64,000 bases of DNA from Brasilonema sp. CT11 (GTDB lineage Bacteria; Cyanobacteriota; Cyanobacteriia; Cyanobacteriales; Nostocaceae). Of the stretch, positions 1-9,824 are shown piece after piece. Location: assembly GCF_017982655.1 (NCBI RefSeq), contig NZ_JABXYX010000017.1:42166-106165 (forward strand), written 5' to 3'. The translations under genes were made by a program, and so were the position numbers. The notes beneath the pieces are model-generated. The model was not told the origin of the DNA. It made no database searches and worked only from the letters and a program-made list of their open reading frames with translations. Position 1 is the stretch's first letter; the number at the start of each line of letters is the position of its first letter.

Positions 1-2
1 AA

Positions 3-167
3 TTACCTATACAAGCAAACCCAGCCTTTGAGCCACTGTTGATTACAAATGCAGTGTCCGGACAATTTTTGGGAAATTTGTTCTCTAGTCATCCGTCTAC
101 TGAAGCACGAATTGAGGCATTGCGGAAGATAGAACAAGAACAACTTTCCAGAACGTCTGAATTTTGA
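3..167 (+). CDS. C-terminal end of HtpX-like M48 metalloprotease (partial)
   Basis: An open frame enters from the left edge and stops at TGA 165-167. It encodes about 54 residues, including NPAFEPLLITN and, after a short gap, FSSHPSTEARIEAL. The phrase SHPSTEARIEAL matches the conserved C-terminal end of HtpX/M48 zinc proteases, where it follows the membrane-embedded HExxH catalytic part. That catalytic part would lie outside the window. Such proteases degrade misfolded membrane proteins. The identification rests on this tail alone, so it is a family call and not a proven function. Confidence 0.6.
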   Translation, partial: LPIQANPAFEPLLITNAVSGQFLGNLFSSHPSTEARIEALRKIEQEQLSRTSEF

Positions 168-419
168 TTTTGATGATGAGAAGTCGCCTCTTTGGGCGAT
201 GATCGCTTCCAAAACGCGGCTAAACTCCTCGCCTTCAACGTTAATTTTAAAATATAATAAATCCTAAAACGCTCTTCGAGATGCATCAATTGCTGCGTCT
301 CTACATGTTTGTGTTTATGCATCAGATTTATTGAGCTGGAATGACTAATGATGCTAGATAATGAAAAAGCTTTAACATGGACTTGAATTCTCTAGCTCGG
401 TTATTAAGAACTAAGACTT

Positions 420-2207
420 ATGCGAACTTACTATTGCGGCGAACTCCGAAAAGAACACATTGGAGAAACTGTTACCTTGTACGGATGGGTAGACCGTCGC
501 CGCGATCATGGAGGTGTAATATTTATAGATTTACGCGATCGCACTAGTATTGTCCAAGTCGTCAGCGATCCCCAGCGTACCCCTAATTCCTATGATCTGG
601 CAAATAGCCTACGAAATGAATACGTTGTTGAAATGACAGGTAGAGTGACGCAACGTCCTGAAGAATCCCTAAACCCCCGCATACCTACAGGCGAAATTGA
701 AATCTACGCCGATACAATTAAACTTCTCAACTCAGTCGGTAAACAGTTACCATTTCAAGTTTCCACTACAGACGCTGATCCGGTGCGGGAAGAGTTGCGG
801 CTCAAGTATCGTTATTTAGATTTGCGGCGCGATCGCATGGCAAACAATTTGCAACTACGCCATCAAGTTGTCAAAGCGATGCGTCGTTACTTAGAAGACG
901 TAGAAGGTTTCCTAGAAGTCGAAACCCCCATCCTCACCCGTTCCACTCCCGAAGGTGCGCGGGATTATCTCGTACCCAGTCGCGTTAACCCTAGTGAATG
1001 GTTTGCTTTACCCCAATCACCCCAGCTGTTCAAACAATTGCTGATGGTATCCGGCTTAGATCGATACTATCAAATTGCGCGTTGCTTCCGCGATGAAGAC
1101 TTACGCGCCGACAGACAACCGGAATTTACCCAGTTGGACATGGAAATGAGCTTCATGTCACAAGAAGAGATTATCGAATTAAACGAGAAGTTAGTTTGTC
1201 ATATTTTCAAGACAGTTAAAGGCATTGAATTACAACGTCCTTTCCCGCGTCTAGTCTACGCCGAGGCGATGGAACGTTATGGTAGTGATAAACCAGATAC
1301 ACGTTATGATTTAGAACTCGTCAATGTCTCGGATGTTGTCAAAGACTGTGGCTTCAAAGTCTTTCGCGAAGCTGTTACCAATGGAGGAATTGTCAAAATT
1401 CTTCCCATTCCCAACGGGAACGATTCAATTTCTAACGTCCGTATCAAACCAGGTGGTGATTTATTCAAGGAAGCAACTGATGCAGGTGCTAAAGGTTTAG
1501 CTTACATCCGAGTCAGGGATGATGGAGAAATCGACACTATTGGTGCAATTAAAGACAACCTTACCCCAGAGCAAAAACAGGAAATCTTACGCCGGACAGA
1601 TGCAAAACCCGGTCATTTACTACTTTTCGCGGCTGCTGACACTGCTACCGTTAATAAAACATTAGATAGGTTACGCCAAGTTATTGCTAGAGAATTTGGG
1701 TTAATAGATCCAGAAAAAATTAACTTGCTCTGGGTTACAGACTTTCCCATGTTTGAATGGAACGCACAGGAAAATCGCCTAGAAGCACTGCATCACCCAT
1801 TTACTGCACCTCATCCTGATGATTTGAGTGACTTAAAAAGTGCAAGAGCACAAGCTTATGACTTGGTGTTCAACGGTTTTGAAGTAGGCGGTGGTAGTCT
1901 GCGGATTTATCAGCGCGAAATTCAGGAGCAGGTGTTTGAGGCGATTGGACTTTCCCCAGAGGAAGCACATAATAAGTTTGGCTTTCTGTTGGAAGCGTTT
2001 GAATATGGTACCCCGCCTCACGGTGGGATCGCCTATGGTTTAGATCGTTTGGTGATGTTGCTAGCCAAAGAAGAATCAATTCGCGACGTCATAGCTTTTC
2101 CAAAGACGCAACAAGCACGTTGTTTGCTCACAGATGCACCTTCGTTGGTAGATACGAAGCAGTTAAAAGAGTTGCATGTTGCCTCGACTTATAAGCCTAA
2201 GTCTTAG
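420..2207 (+). CDS. aspS: aspartyl-tRNA synthetase
   Basis: A 595-residue class II synthetase that charges tRNA(Asp) in the cytoplasm. The N-terminal OB-fold anticodon-binding domain spans about residues 1-105. The catalytic core carries motif 2 ([20 protein letters not shown]) and motif 3 ([12 protein letters not shown]) near the C-terminus. The bacterial-type GAD insertion lies between them at roughly 290-420. Length is normal for a bacterial enzyme. The OB-fold has His at position 30 (RRRDHGG), which in characterised bacterial enzymes goes with non-discriminating AspRS that also charges tRNA(Asn); this is an inference from one residue. The ATG at 420 opens directly into the conserved start [10 protein letters not shown]. 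Confidence 0.97.
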   Translation: MRTYYCGELRKEHIGETVTLYGWVDRRRDHGGVIFIDLRDRTSIVQVVSDPQRTPNSYDLANSLRNEYVVEMTGRVTQRPEESLNPRIPTGEIEIYADTIKLLNSVGKQLPFQVSTTDADPVREELRLKYRYLDLRRDRMANNLQLRHQVVKAMRRYLEDVEGFLEVETPILTRSTPEGARDYLVPSRVNPSEWFALPQSPQLFKQLLMVSGLDRYYQIARCFRDEDLRADRQPEFTQLDMEMSFMSQEEIIELNEKLVCHIFKTVKGIELQRPFPRLVYAEAMERYGSDKPDTRYDLELVNVSDVVKDCGFKVFREAVTNGGIVKILPIPNGNDSISNVRIKPGGDLFKEATDAGAKGLAYIRVRDDGEIDTIGAIKDNLTPEQKQEILRRTDAKPGHLLLFAAADTATVNKTLDRLRQVIAREFGLIDPEKINLLWVTDFPMFEWNAQENRLEALHHPFTAPHPDDLSDLKSARAQAYDLVFNGFEVGGGSLRIYQREIQEQVFEAIGLSPEEAHNKFGFLLEAFEYGTPPHGGIAYGLDRLVMLLAKEESIRDVIAFPKTQQARCLLTDAPSLVDTKQLKELHVASTYKPKS

Positions 2208-4084
2208 TACGACGAAAGCAGCCAAAGATGAACTATATCTTTTGACGGTCTCAGTTGAACAAAACACAACTATTGATATTCCTCGTCCTGCACTCTACGT
2301 TAAGGGCGGGGAATATTTGGTTTTCTTTCCCCCGGTGAGCAGTTCCTACCTTGCGGGAGGGCGTTCCGCCTACAAGAACAGGTTTCGGGTTCCTTCTGGA
2401 AACTGTTCAGGAGTATCTCAAATGTCCATCACGTAGCTTTTATGGACAATGCCACCCTACGCTTTGTGGTCTAATGATTTCAGGAGTTATACCATTTCAC
2501 GAAATCCTTGATACAAATGATTAGTCTCTAATTCTTTCTCCCCTGCTCCTCTGCTGCCTATTTGTATCAACCTTAAAGTGAAACGGTATTAGGCAGTTCT
2601 CACAAGCGTTCGACACTTTTGAGCTAGGCACTAAACATGGCGATCAGCAATGCTAGCGCTCCGCGCATGAGCGTCGCCCTCTGTTTGAGATGTTCAATTA
2701 AATCGTTGCAGAGCAATCCGTACTTTTATGGATAAATAGTTTGACCAGTTGGGGTTAAAACCATGTAAAGGGGGTGTTTTTCTAATTCCTTGACTATCTC
2801 ACTCTCCCCTTGTTCTTGCGATCGTTCAATTTAGGATGTTAATAACACTATAATTGAAATCTCATTCAACCAGTATCTTCACCGTGTTTTTGATAGTTTT
2901 GAAAAATGTAATTTTTAATACATTAATACCTCAAAAATCATAATTTCATAAAATTATTCGTCCAACGCATTTTTGAGGCTTGTATTTTTTTATACTAAGT
3001 AATAACCCGCTCTGTAAATGTACATATTTGGGATTATCCTTATTTATACTGTTTAAATCAATGTTTTTTTTAAACGAAAGTTCAATAACTTAGAAAAATC
3101 AGAAATATATTTTCGTCATATTTTTATATGGCTGCGTATAATTTCCTGCTAGCATACATAAAGTCAGTAAAAAAATTAAACTTTATGTCATGACTAGGGA
3201 ATATTTAACAGTCATAATGATGAATTCCTCAAAAGTTCTATCAATTGTTTAAATATTAGACCTGACTAATCTAGTTGCAAAGCAATATGTAGTACGATAA
3301 AATTACTTACAACAATTACTACTTAATTAAAATCAGAACATTTATGGCAACCTATTCGGTAAAGTTTTTCTCAATTGAGTCAGGCTTATGGTAGTAAAAT
3401 TTTGTACTATATCTAGAATTGGTGAGATAATTTAAAACAAGTTATGCTTACAATCAAATGACAACAGAGATTTGTTATACTCTAAAAGACGTTGATTACA
3501 CGTTAAACATCACTGGTTATCAACTGTATTCAGATCATGCAGTATTTAGGACTTAGTTTATGTAGAGTTTCAGAAAAATCGTAGCAATCTCTATAGACTA
3601 TCTAGCATCGATTTACTGGATATATCGTTGTACTAAAATATCTGATGACTTATGTGCGGAGTTGGACTTTGATGGTCTTTTTGATCTCAGTTCCTCCAAC
3701 GTAGCCTTTATCACAAGGCCGAATCAGAGAAATAGTGTAACTAAAATCAAAAGCGTTCAACCTCACGAGCTATCCAGTGAAGTAAATGTTTTCAATGTTA
3801 CAAAATATTCCTTGTTTATTACCTTGTTAACAGGTTATTTTCTTGGCAATCGAGTGTTTTTTTCGATTTCATTAAGTGAGTCACAAATGACTATTTATGA
3901 GAAATGATAAAAATTTTCTATTGATCTGATGAAAATATCCTTAGAAAATCACTACTGATTTCTAAACTGTTTGTAGGTAACTATTTATTTGACTTTAATG
4001 ACACGAGTGCTTTTAAAGTGGTAAATGTTAGGTAAAACGATCTTTCTAAGCGTAGTTTATCTAACATAAGCTTCTTTTTTTTAT
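2208..4084. other. long AT-rich intergenic region
   Basis: About 1.9 kb without a gene I can support. It holds a short palindromic stretch at about 2330-2400, a dispersed repeat at 2447-2473 that recurs at 14554-14580, and a 101-bp inverted-repeat element at 2489-2589. The rest (about 2830-3660) is very AT-rich. A stretch around 3736-3830 weakly resembles the start of the gene at 4085 and may be a decayed copy. Confidence 0.6.
2489..2589. mobile_element. MITE-like element, copy 1 of 2
   Basis: A 101-bp unit bounded by imperfect 12-bp terminal inverted repeats, ATACCATTTCAC on the left and the complement of ATACCGTTTCAC on the right. The same unit occurs in the opposite orientation at 45265-45374. 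Shared interior blocks include AATTCTTTCTCCC and the complement of GATACAAAT next to the right terminus. Having two diverged copies with matching ends 43 kb apart supports a small non-autonomous mobile element. No transposase for it is visible. Confidence 0.65.
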
Positions 4085-4564
4085 GTGGTGTATTTACTGA
4101 TGCTGGAGGTCAAATTGCATAGAAGGTGTGAGCGAAATCGAAACCGTTCAAAAAGACGAGCTATCTACTGTCCAATTCATGGGTGCTATCTTGAAAGCGT
4201 CAGTCGAAAGTATCCTCTGTTTGCAGATCGTGCAGGACAACTACAGCAACGGGGATTTAGCCGACAGAATGCTTTGATTTTGATTGCAGCAAAAACTGCG
4301 GTTTCCTTAGAAGGTGAGTGGTTGGAGGCATTTTGGTGTGATCAGTGCCAACAAACCAAATGGTATCACGTTAAAAAGCGTGTTAACAAAACTCAAAACA
4401 AGGAAATTTGTATCTATGAGGTATCGATAGTATCTCCAGAACTTTGGCAACAAGCGATAGGGGTGATTCATCCAGAGGGAAATCCTTCCGTAGGCGAGTT
4501 TACTCGCAGACATGCAAAGATGCTTAGCTATAACGCAAGTAAAGATTTCCACTTTGGAGATTGA
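4085..4564 (+). CDS. conserved hypothetical protein, possible zinc-binding
   Basis: A protein of up to 159 residues, not assigned to a named family. It begins with a strongly basic stretch (RCERNRNRSKRR), followed by CPIHGCYLESVSRKYPLF and later WCDQCQQ. The spaced Cys/His pairs (CPIHGC and CDQC) could form a zinc-ribbon-like site. The start is uncertain: GTG at 4085 or ATG at 4100 (MLEVKLHRRC). It lies 43 bp before the Wzc-like gene on the same strand, so a link with polysaccharide production is suggested by position only. No membrane segment or signal peptide is visible. Confidence 0.6.
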   Translation: MVYLLMLEVKLHRRCERNRNRSKRRAIYCPIHGCYLESVSRKYPLFADRAGQLQQRGFSRQNALILIAAKTAVSLEGEWLEAFWCDQCQQTKWYHVKKRVNKTQNKEICIYEVSIVSPELWQQAIGVIHPEGNPSVGEFTRRHAKMLSYNASKDFHFGD

Positions 4565-4607
4565 GTGCGTCAGACAGTAACAATCATAAAATGCAATAGG
4601 AAAATCA

Positions 4608-6815
4608 ATGTCTGCTATGGAGCCTGTACAAAACTCTGAAGAAATAGATTTTCAAAAATACTGGCTGATCCTGCAAAGACGCTGGCTGCCTGCAGTAGGA
4701 GTTTGTGGAGTTGTTGTGATCGTTGCATCCTTACTTGCATTCTCATCAAAACCCACGTACAAGGCAGAAGGAAGCCTGTTGATTAAGACAAATCGTACCT
4801 CATCTCTAACAGGTTTGGGGGAAGCTATTGGACGGCTTGAGGCATTAACTACTGAAAGCAATCCGTCCGAGACTCAAGCAAAGATAGTGGCATCTGTTCC
4901 AGTTATTCAGGAAACCATTGCAGAACTTAATCTTAGAGATGATAAAGGGAAATACATCACAATTGAACAATTAACCAATACACTTAAAATCACCAGTCTA
5001 AAAGGAACTGAAATCCTGCAAATTTCCTATACTGACAAAGATCCAAAACTGGCTGCCAGAGTTGTCAATAAGGTCATGCAGGCTTACATCAAAAATAACA
5101 TAGAAGCGAATCGGCAAGAGGCTGTCTCAGCCCGCAAGTTTATTCAAAAACAACTACCAACAACAGAGGTATCTGTAAAAGAAGCTGAATCAGCGCTGCG
5201 CAAATTTAAAGAGAACAATCAAATCATCACCCTGCAAGAAGAAGCTAGTGCTGCAGTTCAAGCGATCGCCAAGTTAGATGATCAAATTTCTCAAGCCCAG
5301 GCTCAACTAGAAGATGTCACTGCTAAGTCAGAAAAATTACAGGCTCAAGCAAAAATTGATTCGCAGCAAACCGTGATCAATTCCTCATTGACTCAGGCAT
5401 CTGGCATTCAGCAAGTGCTGACTCAACTCCAGGAAGCACAAAGCCAGCTTGCGGTTGAGCGTACTCGTTTGAAGCCAGAACACCCTATTATTGTCAACTT
5501 GGAAGAAAAAGTTACTGCTCTCAACAGCGTGCTACAACAGCGCATGAAGCAGGTCACTGGTAGCAATCAGCAAATTTCTCTGAAGAATTTACAGAATGGC
5601 TCTCTGCGAGAAAAGCTTCTGGAAGATTATGCTGGCATAGAAACACAACGCGTTGGTTTCGTCAAACAAATAGCTACATTGTCAAACCAACGAACTCTCT
5701 ACAAAGAGCGAGCAAATATCTTGCCCAAGCTAGAACAGACTCAGCGGGAACTTGAGCGCAAACTCAAAGCGGCTCAAACGACTTACGAAACACTTTTGAC
5801 AAGACTGCAAGAGGTTCAAGTAGCCGAAAATCAAAATATTGGAAATGCTCGTGTCATCTCCCCTGCCTTGGTACCTGATAAATCTACCGGAAGTGGAAAA
5901 ATCCTGATTATAGGGGCTGGAGGAGTTTTAGGTGTCTTGTTTGGTGCCATTGCTGCCTTTGCTTTAGATACAATTGATCCATCACTTAAGACAGTTAAAC
6001 AAGCCAAGGAATTGTTCAAATACACCTTACTCGGGGTGATACCTTTAACAGGTAAAAATCAAAACAAGAGTTTTAAAAAGCCAAAAGTGGATCAACCAAT
6101 TCCTAGAGTGATTGGCAGAGATATTCCGCACTTTCCTGTAGGTGATGCGTACCAAATGCTACAATCTAACTTGAAGTTTCTAAGTTCGGATAGAGAACCA
6201 AGAGTCATTGTGGTGACGAGTTCCGTTTCTGGTGAGGGTAGATCTGAGGTTGCAGCAAATTTAGCGATGGCGATGACTCAAGTGGGGCATCGGGTTTTGC
6301 TGGTCGATGCCGATATGCGTCATCCAGTCCAGCATCATATTTGGAATTTGACGAATGCTGTAGGTCTAAGTCATGTCATAGTTAATCCCGATACCCTTGA
6401 TCTAGCTTTACAGGAAGTGATGCCTAACCTACACGTTATTCCTGCTGGAGTTGTACCTCCAAATCCAGTAGCACTATTGGACTCTAAGTGTATGGCTGCA
6501 CTTGTTAGCTCGTTTGCAGAAGAATATGATTTTGTAATCTTTGATACCGCTCCTTTAGGCGGAGTCGCAGATGCTGCAGTGTTAGGCAATCTAGTTGACG
6601 GTATACTATGGGTTGTTCGCCCAGGAGTGGTTGATTTTCCGAGTGCCAATGCGGCTAGAGACTTTTTGAAACAGTCAGGACACAATGTGTTGGGTATGGT
6701 GATTAATGGTGTGAATGTGAAGGGTGAGCCTGACAGCTATTTTTACTATACTAAAGAAGCAGTTGAGTCGAGTCGTAGTGTATCTCAAAATTCTGTAGTT
6801 GTAAGACGGAATTGA
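4608..6815 (+). CDS. Wzc-type polysaccharide co-polymerase / BY-kinase-like protein
   Basis: A 735-residue protein of the polysaccharide co-polymerase (Wzz) plus bacterial tyrosine kinase (BY-kinase) class, which controls chain length and export of extracellular polysaccharide at the inner membrane. A first membrane segment lies near residues 28-46. A long coiled-coil-rich periplasmic region follows (about 180-410), then a second membrane segment (IIGAGGVLGVLFGAIAAFAL). The cytoplasmic ATPase domain has Walker A' (LLVDADMRHP) and Walker B (FVIFDTAP). Its Walker A reads SGEGRSE, so the usual lysine is arginine at residue 545. The C-terminus has a short tyrosine cluster (SYFYYTKEA). Kinase activity is therefore doubtful. 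It opens the polysaccharide island. Confidence 0.9.
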   Translation: MSAMEPVQNSEEIDFQKYWLILQRRWLPAVGVCGVVVIVASLLAFSSKPTYKAEGSLLIKTNRTSSLTGLGEAIGRLEALTTESNPSETQAKIVASVPVIQETIAELNLRDDKGKYITIEQLTNTLKITSLKGTEILQISYTDKDPKLAARVVNKVMQAYIKNNIEANRQEAVSARKFIQKQLPTTEVSVKEAESALRKFKENNQIITLQEEASAAVQAIAKLDDQISQAQAQLEDVTAKSEKLQAQAKIDSQQTVINSSLTQASGIQQVLTQLQEAQSQLAVERTRLKPEHPIIVNLEEKVTALNSVLQQRMKQVTGSNQQISLKNLQNGSLREKLLEDYAGIETQRVGFVKQIATLSNQRTLYKERANILPKLEQTQRELERKLKAAQTTYETLLTRLQEVQVAENQNIGNARVISPALVPDKSTGSGKILIIGAGGVLGVLFGAIAAFALDTIDPSLKTVKQAKELFKYTLLGVIPLTGKNQNKSFKKPKVDQPIPRVIGRDIPHFPVGDAYQMLQSNLKFLSSDREPRVIVVTSSVSGEGRSEVAANLAMAMTQVGHRVLLVDADMRHPVQHHIWNLTNAVGLSHVIVNPDTLDLALQEVMPNLHVIPAGVVPPNPVALLDSKCMAALVSSFAEEYDFVIFDTAPLGGVADAAVLGNLVDGILWVVRPGVVDFPSANAARDFLKQSGHNVLGMVINGVNVKGEPDSYFYYTKEAVESSRSVSQNSVVVRRN

Positions 6816-6824
6816 TCAGGAACT

Positions 6825-6863
6825 ATTGGTAGAGGTAATTTGTTTGTAAACCCGTCTACCAAT
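6825..6863 (+). terminator. inverted repeat after the Wzc-like gene
   Basis: A 9-bp perfect stem (ATTGGTAGA / TCTACCAAT) around a 21-nt loop, starting 9 bp after the stop codon. No T-run follows, so it may be a weak terminator, an mRNA-stabilising hairpin or neither. Confidence 0.35.
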
Positions 6864-7075
6864 TACTATTGAGGAAATTACTTAGATAATCACAAAAAAA
6901 TCTCATAATTTATCAACACTACGAACTCACTAATCATCGTTGTTTAGCTAGCTTTTCATTGAACCTTTTGGATCAAGCTGTGACATATCAAAAGCCGCTT
7001 CTAATTTTTTAGATAGTTCATTTTGCAAAAAACGAAAGCAAAATATTAAAATTTTAAAACAATTCATTAAGTAAG

Positions 7076-8896
7076 ATGAAAACATATCTTTCAAAGTTTT
7101 TATACGTCATATCGGCGAAGAAAAGAACAATTTTTGTTTTATTATGTTTGTTTTTATTAACTTCAGTATTGGATGCTTTAGGTATTGGATTAGTAGGACC
7201 GTTCATGAGTTTAGCCACACACCCAGATTTAGTTTTTAAAAGCTCCTGGTTAAATTGGGGCTACGTGAATTCAGGTTTTCAATCTACTAGTCAATATATT
7301 GCTTTATTAGGGTTGGGAATTATTTTTGTTTTTGCCATTAAGTCATTATTATACTTCCAAGTTCAAAGATACATTTTTAACTTCAGTCTAACTCAGCAAG
7401 GATTACTTAGACTCAGGTTACTGCATGGTTATTTAACAGTCAATTATACTTATCACTTAAGTAAAAATAGTGCCTCGTTAATTCAAAATATTATTCATGA
7501 AACTTTTCTTTTCTGTTACTCTGTCACGCTTCCTCTTTTGAGTTCTGCTGCAAACTCTGTTGTTGTATTTGCTTTAATAACTCTGTTACTTCAAACAGAT
7601 TTTTCGGCAACAGCCAGCATTTTGCTAATGCTGATATTGGCATTTGCTTTTTACAATAGATTTAAAGACAAGATGGCTTATTGGGGTAAAGAAGGAAGTG
7701 AATCAGATACTGAAATGATTCGGATTATAAATCATAGTGTAGGAGGATTAAAAGAAACAAGAGTTATAGGTTGCGAATCGTACTTTGAGAGTCAGATGAA
7801 CATACAAGCTCAGAGACACGCATTGACAGGTAGTTTATTTCAAGTTTTTCAAAACTTACCACGTATTGCAATTGAGGCACTTCTAGTTACATTTATAGTA
7901 TGTTTCATATCTATATCTTTAGTATTAAATCAAAATCCACAAAACCTAATTTCAATTTTAAGCATTTTCGCTGTTGCCTCTATTCGGTTAATTCCAGCGG
8001 CGAGTCAATTAATGTCTGCACTTGGTACATTAAGAAATTCAAGTTACTCACTTAATAAATTGTATTTTGATTTACAAGAATTAGAAAGTAATAAATTAAA
8101 TAGTATCAAGTACATCGATATTTTATATAAATCAGAACCTGAAGAATTTATTAGGAAGTCAAATAATTTTAAAAAATTAAGTTTTCGGAATCATATAAGT
8201 ATAAAACAACTTAATTATTGTTATCCTAATGTATCAAAAAAATCTTTAAATAATCTTACATTAACTATTAATAAGGGTGAATCTATTGCTCTGATTGGTA
8301 AATCTGGAGCAGGTAAAACAACTTTGGTAGATGTTATTTTAGGTTTATTGATACCTAATCATGGAGACATTACAGTAGATGAAGTATCTATATATAATGA
8401 GAACTTACGCTCTTGGCAAAATATGATCGGCTATATTCCTCAATCTATTTTCCTAATGGACGACACGATTGAGAGGAATATTGCTTTTGGTGTTCCAGAT
8501 AATCAAATTGATTCACAACAATTGCAAAAGGCAATTCAAACTGCTCAACTTGAAGAATTGATTTTGCAACTTCCTGATGGAATGAAAACTTCTGTTGGAG
8601 AGCGTGGGGTGCGGTTGTCTGGTGGTCAGCGTCAACGGATAGGAATTGCTCGAGCGCTTTACCACCAAAGAGAGATTTTAATTTTAGATGAAGCTACATC
8701 AGCATTAGATAATGAAACAGAAAACCTAATTTCTGAGGCAATCCGGTCATTGAGTCGTACAAAAACGTTAATCCTTATTGCTCATAGACTTTCCACTGTA
8801 GAACATTGCGATCGCATCTATGTACTTGAACATGGAAGGATAGTCAAGTCAGGAAGTTATCGAGAGGTGGTCTTGGGACAAACGATCTCATCTTGA
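7076..8896 (+). CDS. HepA-like ABC exporter (fused permease and ATPase)
   Basis: A 606-residue half-transporter with an N-terminal membrane domain (about residues 15-310, six predicted helices) and a C-terminal ABC ATPase. Motifs seen are Walker A GKSGAGKTT, signature LSGGQRQR, Walker B ILILDEATSALD and switch histidine IAHRLS. It resembles lipid-flippase exporters of the MsbA/PglK group. Length and N-terminus (TSVLDALGIGLVGPF) also resemble HepA, which Anabaena needs for the heterocyst envelope polysaccharide. The likely role is moving a lipid-linked saccharide across the inner membrane for the surrounding glycosyltransferases. Equating it with hepA is an inference; several paralogues exist in these cyanobacteria. 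Confidence 0.9.
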   Translation: MKTYLSKFLYVISAKKRTIFVLLCLFLLTSVLDALGIGLVGPFMSLATHPDLVFKSSWLNWGYVNSGFQSTSQYIALLGLGIIFVFAIKSLLYFQVQRYIFNFSLTQQGLLRLRLLHGYLTVNYTYHLSKNSASLIQNIIHETFLFCYSVTLPLLSSAANSVVVFALITLLLQTDFSATASILLMLILAFAFYNRFKDKMAYWGKEGSESDTEMIRIINHSVGGLKETRVIGCESYFESQMNIQAQRHALTGSLFQVFQNLPRIAIEALLVTFIVCFISISLVLNQNPQNLISILSIFAVASIRLIPAASQLMSALGTLRNSSYSLNKLYFDLQELESNKLNSIKYIDILYKSEPEEFIRKSNNFKKLSFRNHISIKQLNYCYPNVSKKSLNNLTLTINKGESIALIGKSGAGKTTLVDVILGLLIPNHGDITVDEVSIYNENLRSWQNMIGYIPQSIFLMDDTIERNIAFGVPDNQIDSQQLQKAIQTAQLEELILQLPDGMKTSVGERGVRLSGGQRQRIGIARALYHQREILILDEATSALDNETENLISEAIRSLSRTKTLILIAHRLSTVEHCDRIYVLEHGRIVKSGSYREVVLGQTISS

Positions 8897-9380
8897 ATTT
8901 TTCTTTAAATAATCTTTAAATAATAAATACTGAAAATTCAATGAAATCACATTCTGACTATGTGCTTCTGATTCCATTCTGTGTAAGTAAAGACTTTAAC
9001 CAAATTTTATAGAAATGTTTACCTGGATTTAACGTGAGTAGTCATTTGGAGTATGATGCAAAAGATAATATTGCAAATTAATATCAATAAATTTTACTTT
9101 ATAGCGAGTATTAATAGTTTAAACTACTGCTTATCAAAAGCCATAACTCTTAGCTCGACTTTATTAAAATCGAACAATCTAATACATATTTTTGAGAAAA
9201 ATTATAGCTAATCTGTGATCAATTCTGTTGAGAGCAAAAAATTTTCTTCCACTGATGATAAATAAGGGTTTGCGCATATGCATTTGCAATTTGTGAAAAA
9301 TGCATAAAGTCGAGTTTAGGCTGTCTTTTCACAAAAGGATAATGGTATTATAAATTACCGAAACTCAACTGAAATGAATC
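8897..9380. other. AT-rich intergenic region
   Basis: 484 bp with no gene or clear repeat. It separates the exporter gene from the cupin/aminotransferase pair and probably carries the promoter for the latter. A TATTATAAA stretch at about 9347-9355 could be a -10 region, but no convincing -35 is visible. Confidence 0.4.
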
Positions 9381-9824
9381 ATGATGGAACAAATTATCTA
9401 CCAGGATCAGTTACTTGCTGTGATTATTTCCCATAAATTTGACAAACCAGGGATTCACTTCTTCACACCCAACGAACTTTCCCAGCAATTAGCATATATG
9501 CGTCATCCAAAGGGAAAAATTATTCAACCTCACGTCCATAATGCTGTACCTCGTGAAGTGCTTTATACTCAAGAGGTTCTCTTTATCAAAAAAGGCAAGT
9601 TGCGTGTTGACTTTTACAACGACCAACAGAAGTATCTAGAAAGCCGTATGTTAGAAGGCGGTGATGTTATTCTTCTAGTCACTGGTGGGCATGGTTTTGA
9701 GGTGCTTGAAGAAATCGAGATGATTGAGGTTAAACAAGGTCCCTATTTGGGAGAGCAGGATAAAACCCGGTTTGTGGGCATTTCAGCACAGGAAGCTAAG
9801 ATACTGGAGTTGAGTAAGCCATGA
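9381..9824 (+). CDS. cupin-fold protein paired with a sugar aminotransferase
   Basis: A 147-residue protein with a single cupin-like beta-barrel. Candidate metal ligands lie in QPHVHNAVPREVLYTQEV (two His and a Glu) and in VTGGHGFEVLEE (one His). It is translationally coupled to the DegT aminotransferase (ATGA overlap at 9821-9824). Cupins in such pairs often act on nucleotide-sugar intermediates as isomerases or epimerases, but this one is not close enough to FdtA or RmlC for me to name a reaction. Start is ATG 9381 or the next codon 9384. Confidence 0.75.
   Translation: MMEQIIYQDQLLAVIISHKFDKPGIHFFTPNELSQQLAYMRHPKGKIIQPHVHNAVPREVLYTQEVLFIKKGKLRVDFYNDQQKYLESRMLEGGDVILLVTGGHGFEVLEEIEMIEVKQGPYLGEQDKTRFVGISAQEAKILELSKP

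Noticed and set aside
2176..2436. 86-residue open frame after aspS
   Set aside because: It overlaps the aspS end and runs through palindromic repeat sequence; no SD and no recognisable protein character.
3662..3907. 81-residue open frame in the long AT-rich gap
   Set aside because: No SD, no family resemblance, and part of it coincides with the possible frameshifted relic of the 4085 gene in a different frame.
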